A DNA stretch of 64,000 bases from Adineta steineri (lineage: Eukaryota; Rotifera; Eurotatoria; Adinetida; Adinetidae), in assembly GCA_905250115.1 (NCBI GenBank), contig CAJNOI010000035.1, positions 310,001-374,000 of the forward strand, read 5' to 3'. Position numbers and translations under genes: made by a program. Numbering within the stretch: the stretch's first letter is position 1; each line of letters starts with the position of its first letter. Positions 47,712 to 59,545 of this stretch are shown here, piece by piece. A model generated the notes under the pieces. It worked only from the letters and a program-made list of their open reading frames with translations. It ran no database searches and was not told the origin of the DNA.

Positions 47712-49405
47712 ATGAAATCTTTTTTTTTATTCGTTTTGGTGATATCAATTCATCTTGTTTATAGTGCTAATCAAAATCCTGGTCATTTAAAACCATTAGG
47801 CTCTGTTGGATCTTTAATTAATATTCCAGAACTTCATCATGAATATCCATCAGTAACAAAACTTTTGACATATTACATACCAAAATCTGTCCCAACTATT
47901 TTTCGTCAAGTACTTAATAATGATAATCATTATTCTATTTGGCAAACAGATGAACAACTTGAAAGTGAAGTATACGGCTTGTCAGATACAAATATACAAG
48001 TCGAATCATTTAAATTAAGACAAAGAGTTGAAATGACATTTGGAAAATTTCTTCAACAAGTTAGAAGAGGACATTTAATGTTTGCTGATGATGTACCAGA
48101 AGTTCTTCAGTAAGAATTAATATCTAAAATATTAATCAATTATTCGTATTTTTTTAGAAAATATCTTACTGTTCCTAAACCTTTACAATGTGAAACTGTT
48201 TTAGAAACTTTTCTATCTGCCGTATGTGTTTTTAACTAAAATTAATTCATAGAAATATGATTTTCATTAGGTTTTAATTATCAACCATATTAATACATCA
48301 CCATTATTGTCTAATGAAAATAATGATCATTTTCATTGTATTCTTCGTGGTAGTCAACGTATGGTTTTAATTAATACACTTCAATATCCTGATGTTCGTA
48401 AGGTAAAATAAAATAGAGGATTTTATTTATTCAAAATTTACGTTTCATTTTTTGTTTTGAAAAGATTCTTGCACCAGAAAAACGACACCAACGTGGACCA
48501 CCTGTTAATCCAGATCGGTAGGTTTCTTTGTTCTTTTGAAAAAAGAAAAATCGTTTTTTTCCGTTATGTTAAGAGTTGATTTTGATCTATTTCCATCATT
48601 AGCAAATATTGATTATCATATAGCTAATTTAACATCAGGTGATTGTTTATTTATTCCAAATCATTGGTTCTTTCAAGAACGTTCACTTGAAAATACAATA
48701 ACAATTGTTTATAATATAAAACATCAACAAGCATTAAATATCGATGTAAATGAATTAAAAACATGTCCAGAATATGATCCAACATTTACACTTGATCAAA
48801 TTGATTGGTCTGTTGAACGTCATCCTCAAAGTTTCAAGTAAAATTATTAATAAAAATGATTATGTTTTATATAAATTTATTAATATAGAGATTTAATAAA
48901 GAATCTTGTTAATACAAAAACAGATGGATATGATAAATGGCAAGAAATGTTTTCGAAAGTAAAATGAAATATATCATAAGATTTTAGTTAATGATAGTTT
49001 TCTTTTACAGCACTTATCTTATGATATAGCATCAGATCCTGAAGCATCAGCTATGTTTGAAGAGGTTTATTTCATTGTAAATTTATATTCAAACTTTGAT
49101 GAATATTTTTAGTTCTATGGTATTGTTGATGTTGATGGAAATGGTCAAGTAACAACATCAGAAATCGAACAAATTAATGGAATAGTAAGACAAGAAACGA
49201 AGGATAAAGATTTTTTGAAAGATAATATTTTATTTAGCATCAACATCATATTACTGATATTCTTTATGAAATGGCAAAAATTATTAATAGTAAACGTAAA
49301 ACTAGTACTCCAAAACCAGTGAAAATCGAAGATGAACAATCAATATTGAATGATAACGACAATGATGAACATCTTCATTTACAAAGTTACAAAACCGATT
49401 TATAA
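47712..49405 (+). CDS. JmjC/EF-hand paralogue lacking iron ligands (pseudoenzyme)
   Basis: Tandem paralogue of 45930-47643, with a signal peptide (MKSFFLFVLVISIHLVYS), NPGHLKPLGSVGS and a JmjC-like cupin core. The equivalent of SVVHTDDYDNINC reads SPLLSNENNDHFHC, so aligned from the shared Cys the metal-binding His and Asp become Ser and Glu. The distal CLFIPALWIHQV reads CLFIPNHWFFQE, so the last His is Phe. The EF-hand DVDGNGQVTTSEIE is intact. The C-terminus is Lys-rich, then acidic and His-rich, ending SYKTDL. The frame is open through all exons, so it looks like an expressed, catalytically dead relative rather than a pseudogene. Inferred: a regulatory or binding role retained after duplication. 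Confidence 0.8.
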
Positions 49406-49520
49406 TTTCTAGTCTATATGTTGTGATAAACTTGTTTTTCTTTTTCTTTTATTAAACACTAACTCATTGTTAGTCATTTCATAAAATCTCATTTAACATT
49501 ATTTTTCAGAGTTTTTAATC

Positions 49521-51176
49521 ATGACTGATTCTTATTTTCCAAATAATTACACCGAATATCAAGACGAAACTTATTTAACTTCAAATAATCAAGTTCGTAT
49601 TTTTATTTTTTTCATTAAAACTATTTTATTGTTTAGTTAATACCAGAAATTAGTTCAAATATAATTCATTGGATTGAACATCAAATACATACACTTGAAC
49701 AATACACTGATCAATCTGATGCGTCTGTATATACTGGAAGTGCAGGTAATGAAGCTATATATATATAAATATATTCATATTAAATCTGATAGGTATTGCA
49801 TTACTTTATTTACGTCTTGGAAAACTTTTTCCAACTGAAAAGAATAATTATACATCTAAAGCAAAAATCTTAATTGATTCATGTTTAGAACAACTTCATA
49901 GTATGATATTAGTTTTTATAATTTGATTAAATAATTAACTATAATATAGGTAAACGAATTTCATTTTTGGCTGGTGATCCAGGACCATTGGCAATTGCAG
50001 CAGTAATTTATAATGATTTAGATAATCAAAACATAGTAAATAAATGTATTGAAAAGTAAGAGATTCTATTCATACATTTTGATTGATTATATTTTTTTTT
50101 CCTAGAATTATATCAATAAAAAATGATGCAGTAAATGATTCAAAATCAGATGAATATATTTATGGACGTGCTGGTTATCTTTATACATTGATGTTTCTTC
50201 GAAAAGAAATTGGAAGCCATATAATTGATAAACAATTAGTTATTGATGTAATGAATAAAATATATATTCATTTTTTATTCTAAAAGTATTCGTTTATATT
50301 CCTAGGTATTCGAAACAATTATTAAATCTGGTGAAAAATATGCGAAAGAATCAGGTTCTAAATCTCCATTAATGTATCAATGGCATGATAAAGAATATAT
50401 GGGAGCAGCACATGGTGTTTCAGGAATTATATATCTTTTATTAAAGGTTCGCAAAAAAGTTTTTCATATAAGAAAAACATTAAAATGATTGATTTGTAGG
50501 TAACACAACATGAATTATTTTCAGAACTTCGATTATATGTTAATTCACATTTAATACCAACTGTTGAATTTCTTAAAACAAAACGATTACCAAGTGGAAA
50601 TTATTTATCATCAAGTAATAGTCAATCAGATAAACTTGTTCAATGGTGTCATGGAGCACCTGGTTTTGTATATTTATTTGTTCGAGCTTATGAAGTAAGT
50701 GAAGAATAAACTTTTGTAAGTAGGTTGAAAAAAAAACATGTTTTAGGTGACAGGAACTCATTCATATTTGGATCTTGCTATATCTGCTGGAGATGTTGTT
50801 TGGAAACGAGGACTTTTAAGAAAAGGTTATGGACTTTGCCATGGTACAGCTGGTAATGGTTATGTTTTTCTTGATCTATATCGTGCAACTAATGATATCA
50901 AATGGCTTCATCGAGCTATTAAAGTTTGTTTTTCGAATAAAATAATATTCCATATATATTATTTTTTAGTTTTCTGCACATTGTTTGGATTATGGTCAAC
51001 ATGAATTATCAAGAACACCTGATCATCCATATTCATTATTTCAAGGTTAGTGTTTATTCATTATACATAGTCGATTTATACAAAAATAATTTTTTTGTTT
51101 AGGTCTTGCTGGTACAATCTATTTTATGACTGATATTCTTAATCCAATGAATGCTCGATTTCCAGCATTCGAATAA
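49521..51176 (+). CDS. LanC-like protein (LANCL family)
   Basis: Multi-exon gene from ATG 49521 ([16 protein letters not shown]) to TAA 51176. It has the alpha/alpha-barrel repeats of eukaryotic LanC-like proteins: [84 protein letters not shown] and [11 protein letters not shown]. The zinc site (Cys of WCHG, Cys-His of LCHG) is present. LANCL1/2 bind glutathione, and LANCL proteins add glutathione to dehydro-amino acids in proteins, removing damaged residues. No signal peptide, so cytosolic. Complete; closest subtype (LANCL1, 2 or 3) not decided. Confidence 0.92.
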
Positions 51177-51411
51177 AATCATAATTAATTAATAGAGAGC
51201 ATTCAGATTTCAGGTAACATCAGTTGTGTAGAATTTAAAATAGTATCAACGTTCAAAATAGAGCACGTGACTTAGTGATTATTTTTTATTATGTAATAGA
51301 AAAGATGAGTTTTCGTCTATTGAGACAGGTTAGTAAATGTAGAAATAAAAAAATTCGCAATTGTATTAGAACGAACAATTGATTTTGATATGTAATTTTT
51401 TTAGATGAATT

Positions 51412-53498
51412 ATGTTTTTTTTTGGAAATAAATTTTATGTTATTTTTATATCAATATGGATTATAGCACTTTACTTTATTGTAACAACATTTCATTCTAT
51501 ATCGAATAATGACAAATCATCTGAAAAACGAATAGAATTTTTACAGAATGAACTTAATTTACTTCGACAAAATTATCGTGAAACTCAATCAAATACATCT
51601 AGTACTCATTATCAATGGGAAGAACTCAAACACGAACTTACACGTGTTAAACGTCAGTTGATAGATAAAAGTGGTGCTAAAACGATACCAAAACGTAATC
51701 TAAAGACATTTGATATTTAGATAAATGAATAACTTTTGAATGTTTTAGAGGCACCTTCTTTGGAATATGAACAATTACGACGAAAAATCGAAACACAAGC
51801 ACGTGAATTATCTTATTTTACTAATAATGAATTACAAAAAATTTCCGAAAAATTATCCGAAAATGACAAATTCAAATGGAAACAAGTTATTGAAAGATTC
51901 AATGATCAAAGTAGGTCTGTTTAATAAATCTACAGAAATAATAAAAAACTGATATATATATCTTGATTTTTTCTAGAGTACTTTTAGCTTCTATTAGAAA
52001 TTTAACGAATGTAGATGGATATCAATCATGGCGTGAATATGAACATAAAGCTCTTTCAAAATTGATGCAAACAAGATTAAATTATTTACAAAATCCATCG
52101 AAACCATGTACAGATGTTAAACGTCTTATATGTAAGATTAACAAAGATTGTGGTTATGGATGTCAAATTCATCATGTTATGCATTGTTTTCATATTGCAT
52201 ATGCACTTGGAAGACCAATGATTTTGTTTTCTGGTAAAAATTTTATTTCGAAAAGAAAAAAAACTATTGAAAAACTTGTTATTTACAGAAGGATGGCAAT
52301 ATAATCGCGGTGGATTTGATCAAATATTTCAATCTCTAAGTCACACTTGTAATACATCTATGGTTTATAATGTATCAATTTGGGGTAAAATTTAATTTAT
52401 AGAAATATCAAAGGATAAACAAAAAATTTGCGAATCTTTTTTTATAGATCAAAATGAAATAGCTGATGTTATTGAAATTCCATCTGCTGATTTTCTTAAG
52501 TCATTGAAAGATTTTATGCCAATGGCAATTCCTGAAGATCTATCTGAACGACTTATTCGTTTACATGGTAATCCATTTGTTTGGTTTACTGGACAATTAA
52601 TGAAATATTTATTACGACCACAAGCATGGTTAACTCAATTCTTGGAAGAAAAGTATAATACACTTAAATTCGAAACACCTATAGTTGGGTAAAAAAACTA
52701 TAATGAATTCATAGATTTTTTGTTTATTCTTAATTTCTTACAGAATTCATGTACGACGAACAGATAAAGTTGGAACAGAAGCAGCATTTCATGATATATC
52801 AGAATATATGAAATATGTTGAAGATTATTATATTATTTATAAATATCAAAATCCAAATATAAATGTTAGTAAACGTGTTTATATAGCAACGGATGAGCCA
52901 TTGGTTTTTGATGATGCTCGTACAAAGTATAAACTTTGACTCTTCGTTAAAATGAATTAATTGTGTTTTCTTTTTGCTTCAAGATATCCAGATTATATAT
53001 TTTATGGTGATAAATCTGTAGCAAAATCTGCTCAAGTAAATTCGAGATATGGTACAGAATCACTTAAAGGTGTTTTAAGTGATGTGCATTTTCTTTCATT
53101 ATGTGATTATCTTGTTTGTACATTTTCATCTCAGGTAAAAAATATTATTTAATTTAAATGAATGAATATATATATCTAAATTTTAGATCTGTCGTATTGC
53201 TTATGAAACCATGCAACAACGAACTATTGATGGTGCATGGCGTGTACAATCACTTGATGATGTTTATTATTTTGGTGGTCAACATGATCATCAACAACGC
53301 GCTCTTATATCTCATAAAGCTGTTAAACCGAAGGAATTTAGTTTTGAACGTGGTGCTATTATTAGTGCAGAAGGTAATCATTGGAATGGATTTTCAAAAG
53401 GATCAGATAAAACTAATAATCAATCAGGTCTTTATCCATCATATAAAACCGAAGAAATTGTTCGAATTGCACAAATGTACCATTATTCGGAAGTATAA
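51412..53498 (+). CDS. FUT8: Alpha-1,6-fucosyltransferase (core fucosylation)
   Basis: Golgi type II membrane enzyme of family GT23 that transfers fucose from GDP-fucose to the innermost GlcNAc of N-glycans. A short N-terminus, one signal anchor (FYVIFISIWIIALYFIVTTF) and a coiled-coil stem lead to the catalytic domain: INKDCGYGCQIHHVMHCF, IHVRRTDKVGTEAAFH (donor-binding Arg pair), VYIATDEP, LSDVHFLSLCDYLVCTFSSQ and DDVYYFGGQ. It ends with the FUT8-specific SH3 domain (FSFERGAIISAEGNHWNGF, GLYPSYK). All regions of vertebrate FUT8 are present in order. One splice site near 51911-51914 is ambiguous: a GTCTGT donor keeps frame whereas GTAGGT does not. Confidence 0.95.
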
Positions 53499-53694
53499 AT
53501 TAAAGAAGATGAATGATAATTTTGCATAATGAAATATTTTATTCGAATGAAATTATTACTTTTTGTTGGTTATATTTGTAAATATAGGGGAATCTCAGTT
53601 TTATTTTAATGGATCTCAAGTTTTTTGTTTTTCTAGTCGAATTGCATTTTTATCGAATGTATTTTCTTTTTTGTTATATCGATAATTTAATAAA

Positions 53695-53721
53695 TTGGCC
53701 AAAAAGTTCTGCAACACTTTC
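53695..53721 (+). mobile_element. Mariner-like terminal inverted repeat, left copy
   Basis: A 27-base sequence beginning TTGGCCAAAAAGTTCTGCAA. It is identical to the reverse complement of 60417-60443 and in the right orientation to be a pair. GGTTGGCCAAAAAGTT-type ends are typical of mariner elements. A TA dinucleotide sits 5 bases further out (53688-53689). Confidence 0.6.
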
Positions 53722-53879
53722 GCTCTGATGAACAATTGTTTTTCCATAAATCTGATATATTACATCCTTGTCAATCACCTTTAATTTCATCTGATGAGTT
53801 ATGTGGATTGTTTCTATCGATGGATTAAATTCAATATTAACAATCGAAACTTATTTAAATAATATAACAAAATTACATA

Positions 53880-54450
53880 CAGAACTAGCGGAAGTACCCG
53901 CTGCAAATTCTCTCTCATACAGTTATCGCTGTAAAATCCTTCTGATACGGTTCCCGCTGCAAAATATTTATATTTCAAGTACCTTCCGTATCCGACCCCG
54001 TCGCTATTTTTCCTTGTATATACAGAAGTGTGATTGATGGTTTGGTGACGTTAACTATCACAGAACCACCTGGGTGAAGTTTCAATCACGCCCCCTCCTG
54101 ATGACTATGCAAATCCCCGTCGACCGCCCTTGGGGCCTAAGGAAGCGTCATGGAAAGCTTGGTGATCATAGCTATCACAGGGACCAAATGCATAGCGAAC
54201 AGAACATGTGCGCTCAGACGGCCTTCGCTAGCTATTTTTTTTAAACTTTTTGAAATGATGCAATCCTATTGGTCAGTTTTATAGATTGCCAGTAGCAAGC
54301 GTAGGATTCATTTTTTTCGGAAAAAAGTAGATCTCGACCTTCCCTGGGTGTAGATAACATTTCTGGAAAGTTTCGTTGCATTTGCTCGTACGGTCTTCGA
54401 ATGCATAAAGAACAAACAAACAGACATACTTCTTTATATATATAGAAGAT
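53880..54450 (+). mobile_element. Retrotransposon/SINE-like relic
   Basis: Clearly more GC-rich than its surroundings. It opens with AACTAGCGGAAGTACCCGCTGC. Its 3' part has the pattern of many RTE-type non-LTR elements and linked SINEs: AAAGTTTCGTTGCATTTGCTCG, then AACAAACAAACAGACATAC and an AT-rich microsatellite. Two similar internal blocks (TTTGGTGACGTTAACTATCACAG and CTTGGTGATCATAGCTATCACAG) occur about 120 bp apart. No open reading frame, so a non-autonomous or decayed copy. Confidence 0.45.
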
Positions 54451-54699
54451 GTTTTTTTATATATCATTGTATCTAACAACAATTGAATAAAAATTAAAAA
54501 AAGGGTATCTTTAAAGTTTAAACTTTAGGTACATTGTTTAGTTATTGTAATCGAATTTTAATCTATTTAATAATCTGTGACTAAGAAAATATCTTTTTCT
54601 TTTCTTTTCTTGTTTGTTGACATATGTAAGTAACAGCCGACATGCAGTTTTAGTCAGTTTTGCCTATTAAAATAATGAAATATTTTACTGAAATCTACC

Positions 54700-54880
54700 C
54701 ACGACGATGGTCCCTGAAACAGGATTCCATAAACTTCCGACGAAATCCCTTAGGAAACTCACCATTTCCGGGTGGAACTCGCCAGGAATCCGATGAAGAA
54801 GTGTGGTAACCGTATCCAGCTGCCGGTTTTGACATGTTCCTGTCGGTTCCGGTCCAAACCAGATAAAGCTGATCGGTTTG
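54700..54880. repeat. GC-rich patch, probable repeat fragment
   Basis: About 180 bp of near-balanced base composition (CCGGGTGGAACTCGCCAGG, TCGGTTCCGGTCCAAACCAG) embedded in AT-rich DNA, directly upstream of the truncated WDHD1 fragment. No open frame. Probably another repeat remnant at a breakpoint. Confidence 0.3.
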
Positions 54881-54924
54881 TTTTATTTTTATATTTTAAA
54901 AATATTTTGAATAAATTTATTTAG

Positions 54925-56117
54925 TCATTTTGTAACATGTGGTCAAAATGGTAATATATATGTATTTGATAGAAATTTAGATCTTGTTAAACGTATACGA
55001 TGTGATGGTTCATGTCATCGTATAGCTGTTCATGTTAGTTATCTATAGAAAATCTATACAAAACTGTTAGAGAGCACTCTAACAATAGTAATACTTTTAT
55101 TACTATCTATTTGTTTCTTCTTCTTTTCGGTGTGTATGTGAGTGAGTGTGTGTTGTGTATATCTTTTGTTTTCTTTTCTCTCTCTCCTCTCTTCACATGA
55201 CGACCAACTGGTTAGTCCAGGCTTTTTCCTTCTTGTTGAATGAGAAGACGAATTCCTCATCTTCTCTCTATGTTTCATTTTACTTTTACAAGAAGATAAG
55301 TTATTTCATCTTCTTTTGTTTGTTTTCTTTTCTTTTTACTTCTTACAAAAAGATGATTTACATCATCTTCTCGTCCGCTTTGGGTATGAAAAGAGGAGAT
55401 ATGCATGATCACTCTTCTTCTCTCTTTGTTCTCTCTTTTTTTTCCATATTGATCAGATGTCTTCCGCGTGCGTATGTGTGTGTGCCTAAACATCAACTAA
55501 GGTATAAATACCTTCTTCTTTTTCTAATAAAATCAGTTAAGAAATAGGATTATTCAATAAATAATCTACTGACTCATTTATCAGAAGAATAGGGCCTTGT
55601 AACAAAAACAAAAACAAGCTAATAATATTATAATTATTTTTTAAGAAACGTTATTTATTTGTTGGGACAAAGACAAATGAACTTGAAGTTCGATCATTTC
55701 CAGGTGGTGATTTATTACAAAATTCTGATTATTTTGATGAACTAGTTTCAGCATCAGTACTTTGTTTATCAAATTCATCTGTATTTATCGGAGCAAGGTT
55801 AAATAAAAAAAACGAAATTTATTTTTTTTCTTTTTTTCTTTTAGAGATTTTAAAATTATGATGATGAATTTAATCCATGGTTCAAATGAAATGAAATATT
55901 TTCATGGACATAAAGCACCAATAATTGCATTAAGTGTTTATGAAAATAAACGATGGCTGGTAAGATACTTTTTTTTATAGATGAAAAAAAAATATTAAAT
56001 CTTTTTTGTTTTTTATTCTAAGGCAACATTATATTGTGATGGTACAGTTTGTGTATTTAATATTGATACACAATTTTTAGAGACACAATTCAGTATTACA
56101 AAATCAAATGATATTTT
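54925..56117 (+). pseudogene. WDHD1: WDHD1/AND-1 fragment (N-terminal WD40 repeats only)
   Basis: Four intact-looking exons (54925-55033, 55646-55797, 55845-55959, 56023 to about 56117) encode WD40 repeats like the start of WDHD1/AND-1, the replisome factor linking CMG helicase and polymerase alpha: HFVTCGQNGNIYVFD, ELEVRSFPGGDLL, FIGARDFKIMMMNL, FHGHKAPIIALSVYENK, LYCDGTVCVFNI. The first exon (initiator Met) is missing, and repeat-like DNA sits in its place. Everything after the third WD repeat is missing too: the frame runs without an intron into V-ATPase E sequence and stops at about 56117. The first intron is 612 bp, long for this region. A truncated relic. Confidence 0.75.
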
Positions 56118-56707
56118 CTCAACAACGTGTTAAAATTATTGAATATTATGATGAAAAAGAAAAACAAATTCAATTACAAAGAAAAATTCAACATTCAAAT
56201 TTAACTGATGCAAGTCGTTTAGCAATTCTTAAAACTCGTAATGATTATGTTCAGACGTTGAAAGAAGAAGGAAGAAAACAATTATTAATTTTAACACAAG
56301 ATCGATCAAAATATAAAACTATTCTTGCTAATCTTACTGCACAAGGACTTTTTCTACTTATGGAAAAAGATGTTACAATTCGATGTCGACGTAATGATCG
56401 TGATCTTATTAAAGAACTTATTCCTGACGCAACAAATAAATTAAAATGAAAAGACCTTCAAATTACTATTGATGAAAAAAATTTCTTACCTGATAATTCG
56501 TTCGTATTTGATTTAATATTTTTAAAAAGAAATGAATAATCATGTATTATTTTTAGAGCTGATAGTGTAGAACTTTATGCAATGGGTGGAAAAATCAAGG
56601 TATCAAACACGACTGAAGCTCGACTTTCAATGATATTTAATCAAATTCTTCCTGAAATTCGAGAAAAATTGTTTGGTGTTAACCAGAATAGAAAATATCA
56701 TGACTAA
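56105..56707 (+). pseudogene. ATP6V1E: V-ATPase subunit E fragment with in-frame stop
   Basis: Matches the central and C-terminal parts of V-type H+-ATPase subunit E, a peripheral-stalk subunit: QQRVKIIEYYDEKEKQIQ, KIQHSNLTDASRL, LTAQGLFLLMEKD, TIRCRRND, then KIKVSNTTEARL and IREKLFGVNQNRKY. The first 50 or so residues are absent. An in-frame TGA (56447-56449) follows DATNKLK, although homology continues beyond it (KDLQITIDEKNFLP). An intron (56500-56556) is kept, so this is not a processed copy. It is joined at DNA level to the WDHD1 fragment. Nonfunctional unless the stop is a sequencing error. Confidence 0.82.
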
Positions 56708-57741
56708 TCTATATTCTCTTTTTTTATAAATATTCCAACAATAGAGCACAACTTGACATCTTATGGCAAAACTATTATTTTTAATCAATTTACAATAAAT
56801 ATATTATATGTGCGTATATGTCTAATATCGAATATAAATTTATTTTATTTATAAGAATAAAAATAATCATGGATATTTATTTTTGCTTTTCTTTTCTTCA
56901 AACTCTTTCGTTTATTTTCAATGAATGAAATACAAAGACATTTAGTTATTTATCATAAAGTATGTCAATGTAAAATTGTTTCTATCACGCTTGGTAATCA
57001 TTAAAATATTATTTAACCTATTAAAAATATAACGAATCTTTGATCATTACATATTCAATACAGAAATGATGATGCTTATGCAATATATATATACATCAGG
57101 AAAATACAAAACTAAAAAAAAAACTCTTCATATGACACAAATAAACTTAGTCAATGGTTGGAAGATCATTTATCATCGACATATTTAATTGTGAATGATT
57201 CAAATAATATCTATACTATTCAAATATAGATATGTTAATAATGATGAAAACATATTTCTCTGAAAGTAATCATATCAAAAGTTTTGATAAAAAAAATTGA
57301 TTAAAATGCATCCAAAAAGATCATTATAGAATAAAGGTCTTCTGACAGAGAATTTTATTGTTCATTTGCACTCATATCAGAATGAAACTCTGTTAGAATA
57401 GGCGTGTCATTCATCATACTAAAACTATGAATACTCGAGCAATAGATAATCATACAGTGCTTCTTTCATTTTTAGGATATTTATTTTTTTAATTTGATCA
57501 AATAATGTAAATCATAATCATCTACTGAAGAATAAGTTTCACACTATATGCCATTAAATTTGTTTTGACAAACAGAAGAATGATCTAATGAATAGACGAC
57601 TAATGCAAAAAAATGCTAGTCAGTAAAAACAATGCCATCATCCGTCCTTTATAGTTCAATATTATCACCTCAATATTTATTCGTCATTCTTCTCACAAAG
57701 ACAATAAGAAAATTTAGGCACATGTGTATAAATCAATTGAC
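56708..57741. other. Intergenic region inside the TIR-bounded block
   Basis: About 1 kb AT-rich, no gene or repeat recognised. Confidence 0.4.
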
Positions 57742-59545
57742 ATGGATGAATACAATAGCGATATAAACATGAATATTTCGAAGAACAATTATTCAAATAT
57801 ATTCGATCTACCCAATGAAATATTATTTATTATTATCAATAAACTAAATACTGTTGATGTTATTTATTCACTTGCCGATGTTAACGAACGATTTGTTCAA
57901 TTAGTATTTGATCCTCTTTATATTCAAAATCTTAATATTACACTTATGACTATGAAGTCATTTTATCAACGTACATTTTCAATACATGAACAAGTTCTTT
58001 CAAATATTTGTGAAAACATTTTACCAAAAATTCATGATCAAGTTAAACAACTTGCTATTGAACAACATTCAATAGAACGTATTCTTACTTATAACTATTC
58101 TCAACTTTATTCTTTGTCACTTGTTAATTTTAAAGAAGAAATACTCTATCAATATCTAACAGGTAGATTTTATTTTTAATATTTTCATTAGTGAAATGAA
58201 TTTTTATTCGAAGATTATTCAATTCTTCGTGATCTTCTTACACAACAAATCACACACCTAAATATTGATATTCAGAGTGATGAAATACCAAAATTATTAT
58301 CTAAAATTTCATTAAATATATTTACATTGATTTTATCTCTATGTCAACGATTAACCAATTTGAATTTTTGTCAATTATTTTCTTATCGAAATTCATTTAT
58401 TTCGATTTATTATTTACCAAAAACAAGTTGTACATATTGAACTTTAATCGAATTGAAAATAAATGTTGCAACGTTTAATGATTGTCTTTATCTTCTTGAT
58501 GGACGTTTCGATTCTTTATCAAAACTAACTATTAATGTGAAAAGAATCGGATGTGAAGTTCTAAAAAAAAACAACAAGGTAAATTTGAAATGTTGTTTTG
58601 AGAAAAAAGATTAAATTAATTAAATGATTTTCTTTTTAGAGAAAACTTCCTAAGTTGAAATATTTCTCACTAACTTCATTTAGTTTTACACATCACTTTG
58701 ATGAATACATTATTCCATTACTTCGTCGAATGATAAATCTTGAAGAATTAATATTATTTCTGTCAATGATAAGGACTGACTCAACTTTTGGTCGTACTGA
58801 ATTATATAATCAAGTACTTGTTCACATGTCATACCTAAACAAATTCGTTTTCAGTATCAATACAGGTGTTCGTATTGTGAATAATGAAATTGATATATCA
58901 TCAGACGAAGACATTCAAGATAGTTTCATTGGAAGAGAATATGGACAAGTTGGTTCATATGTGCATTTTGAACCAAGGACACCAGTAGATACAACCATCA
59001 ATATTGAACGAGCAAAGGCTGTGGTTAAATCTCATATATATTCACTTCCATATCAATTCGAAAGTTTTTTTCACCTCAACAATTCTTTTCGGAGTGGCAT
59101 GTTTGTTAATGTTAGATACTTAGTAATGACTGATTCATTTCCTTTTGAACATGAATTCGTCAAAATTACTTCTGATAGTTTTCCTTTTTTAAAAAACTTG
59201 AAGATATACAATTGCAAACCACAAAAAAAGAAGCAACATCCTTCAACAATAATTAATTTTCCTCATCTTAATCTTCTAAATCTTGTTAGCGCACATCATG
59301 ATTATGCTGAACAATTTCTCGTCAATACGAACACTCATTTACCTTGTTTGTTGGATCTCTGCATCACATATGAATCACTCGAAGTTGTAACAAACAACTT
59401 CGCGAATGATACAACACGACTTTATTGTTCTAAACTAAAAGGACTTCATATAGATAAGCCATTTGTTCGGCCAAAACATTTCGATGAATATTTTCCTTTA
59501 TTATTGCACATGTCGAAAGTCATTCAGAGATTTTTTTTTGAATAA
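57742..59545 (+). pseudogene. F-box protein gene with in-frame nonsense codon
   Basis: Three exons (57742-58162, 58214-58578, 58640-59545) keep one frame through 564 codons, with a single TGA at 58438-58440 after TSCTY. The N-terminus is an F-box (FDLPNEILFIIINKLNTVDV, YSLADVNERF), the Skp1-binding module of SCF ubiquitin ligases. The rest is LRR-like helical/strand repeats (LPKLKYFSLTSFSFTHHF, MINLEELILF) of the kind expanded in bdelloids. Coding sequence continues normally after the stop (TLIELKINVATFNDCLYLLD), so the stop is a point nonsense rather than an intron. Options: young pseudogene, read-through, sequencing error, or expression of only the first 220 or so residues. Confidence 0.75.

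Larger units (their letters stand above)
53499..54924. other. Transposon-relic region left of the broken genes
   Basis: Non-coding. It starts with the FUT8 3' flank, then a mariner-like end (53695), a GC-richer retrotransposon-like relic (53880-54450) and a second GC-richer patch (54700-54880), before the WDHD1 fragment begins. Confidence 0.5.

Noticed and set aside
55054..55547. Open frames on both strands inside the long first intron of the WDHD1 fragment
   Set aside because: Low-complexity Phe/Ser/Lys/Arg composition from TTCTT tracts; no domain.
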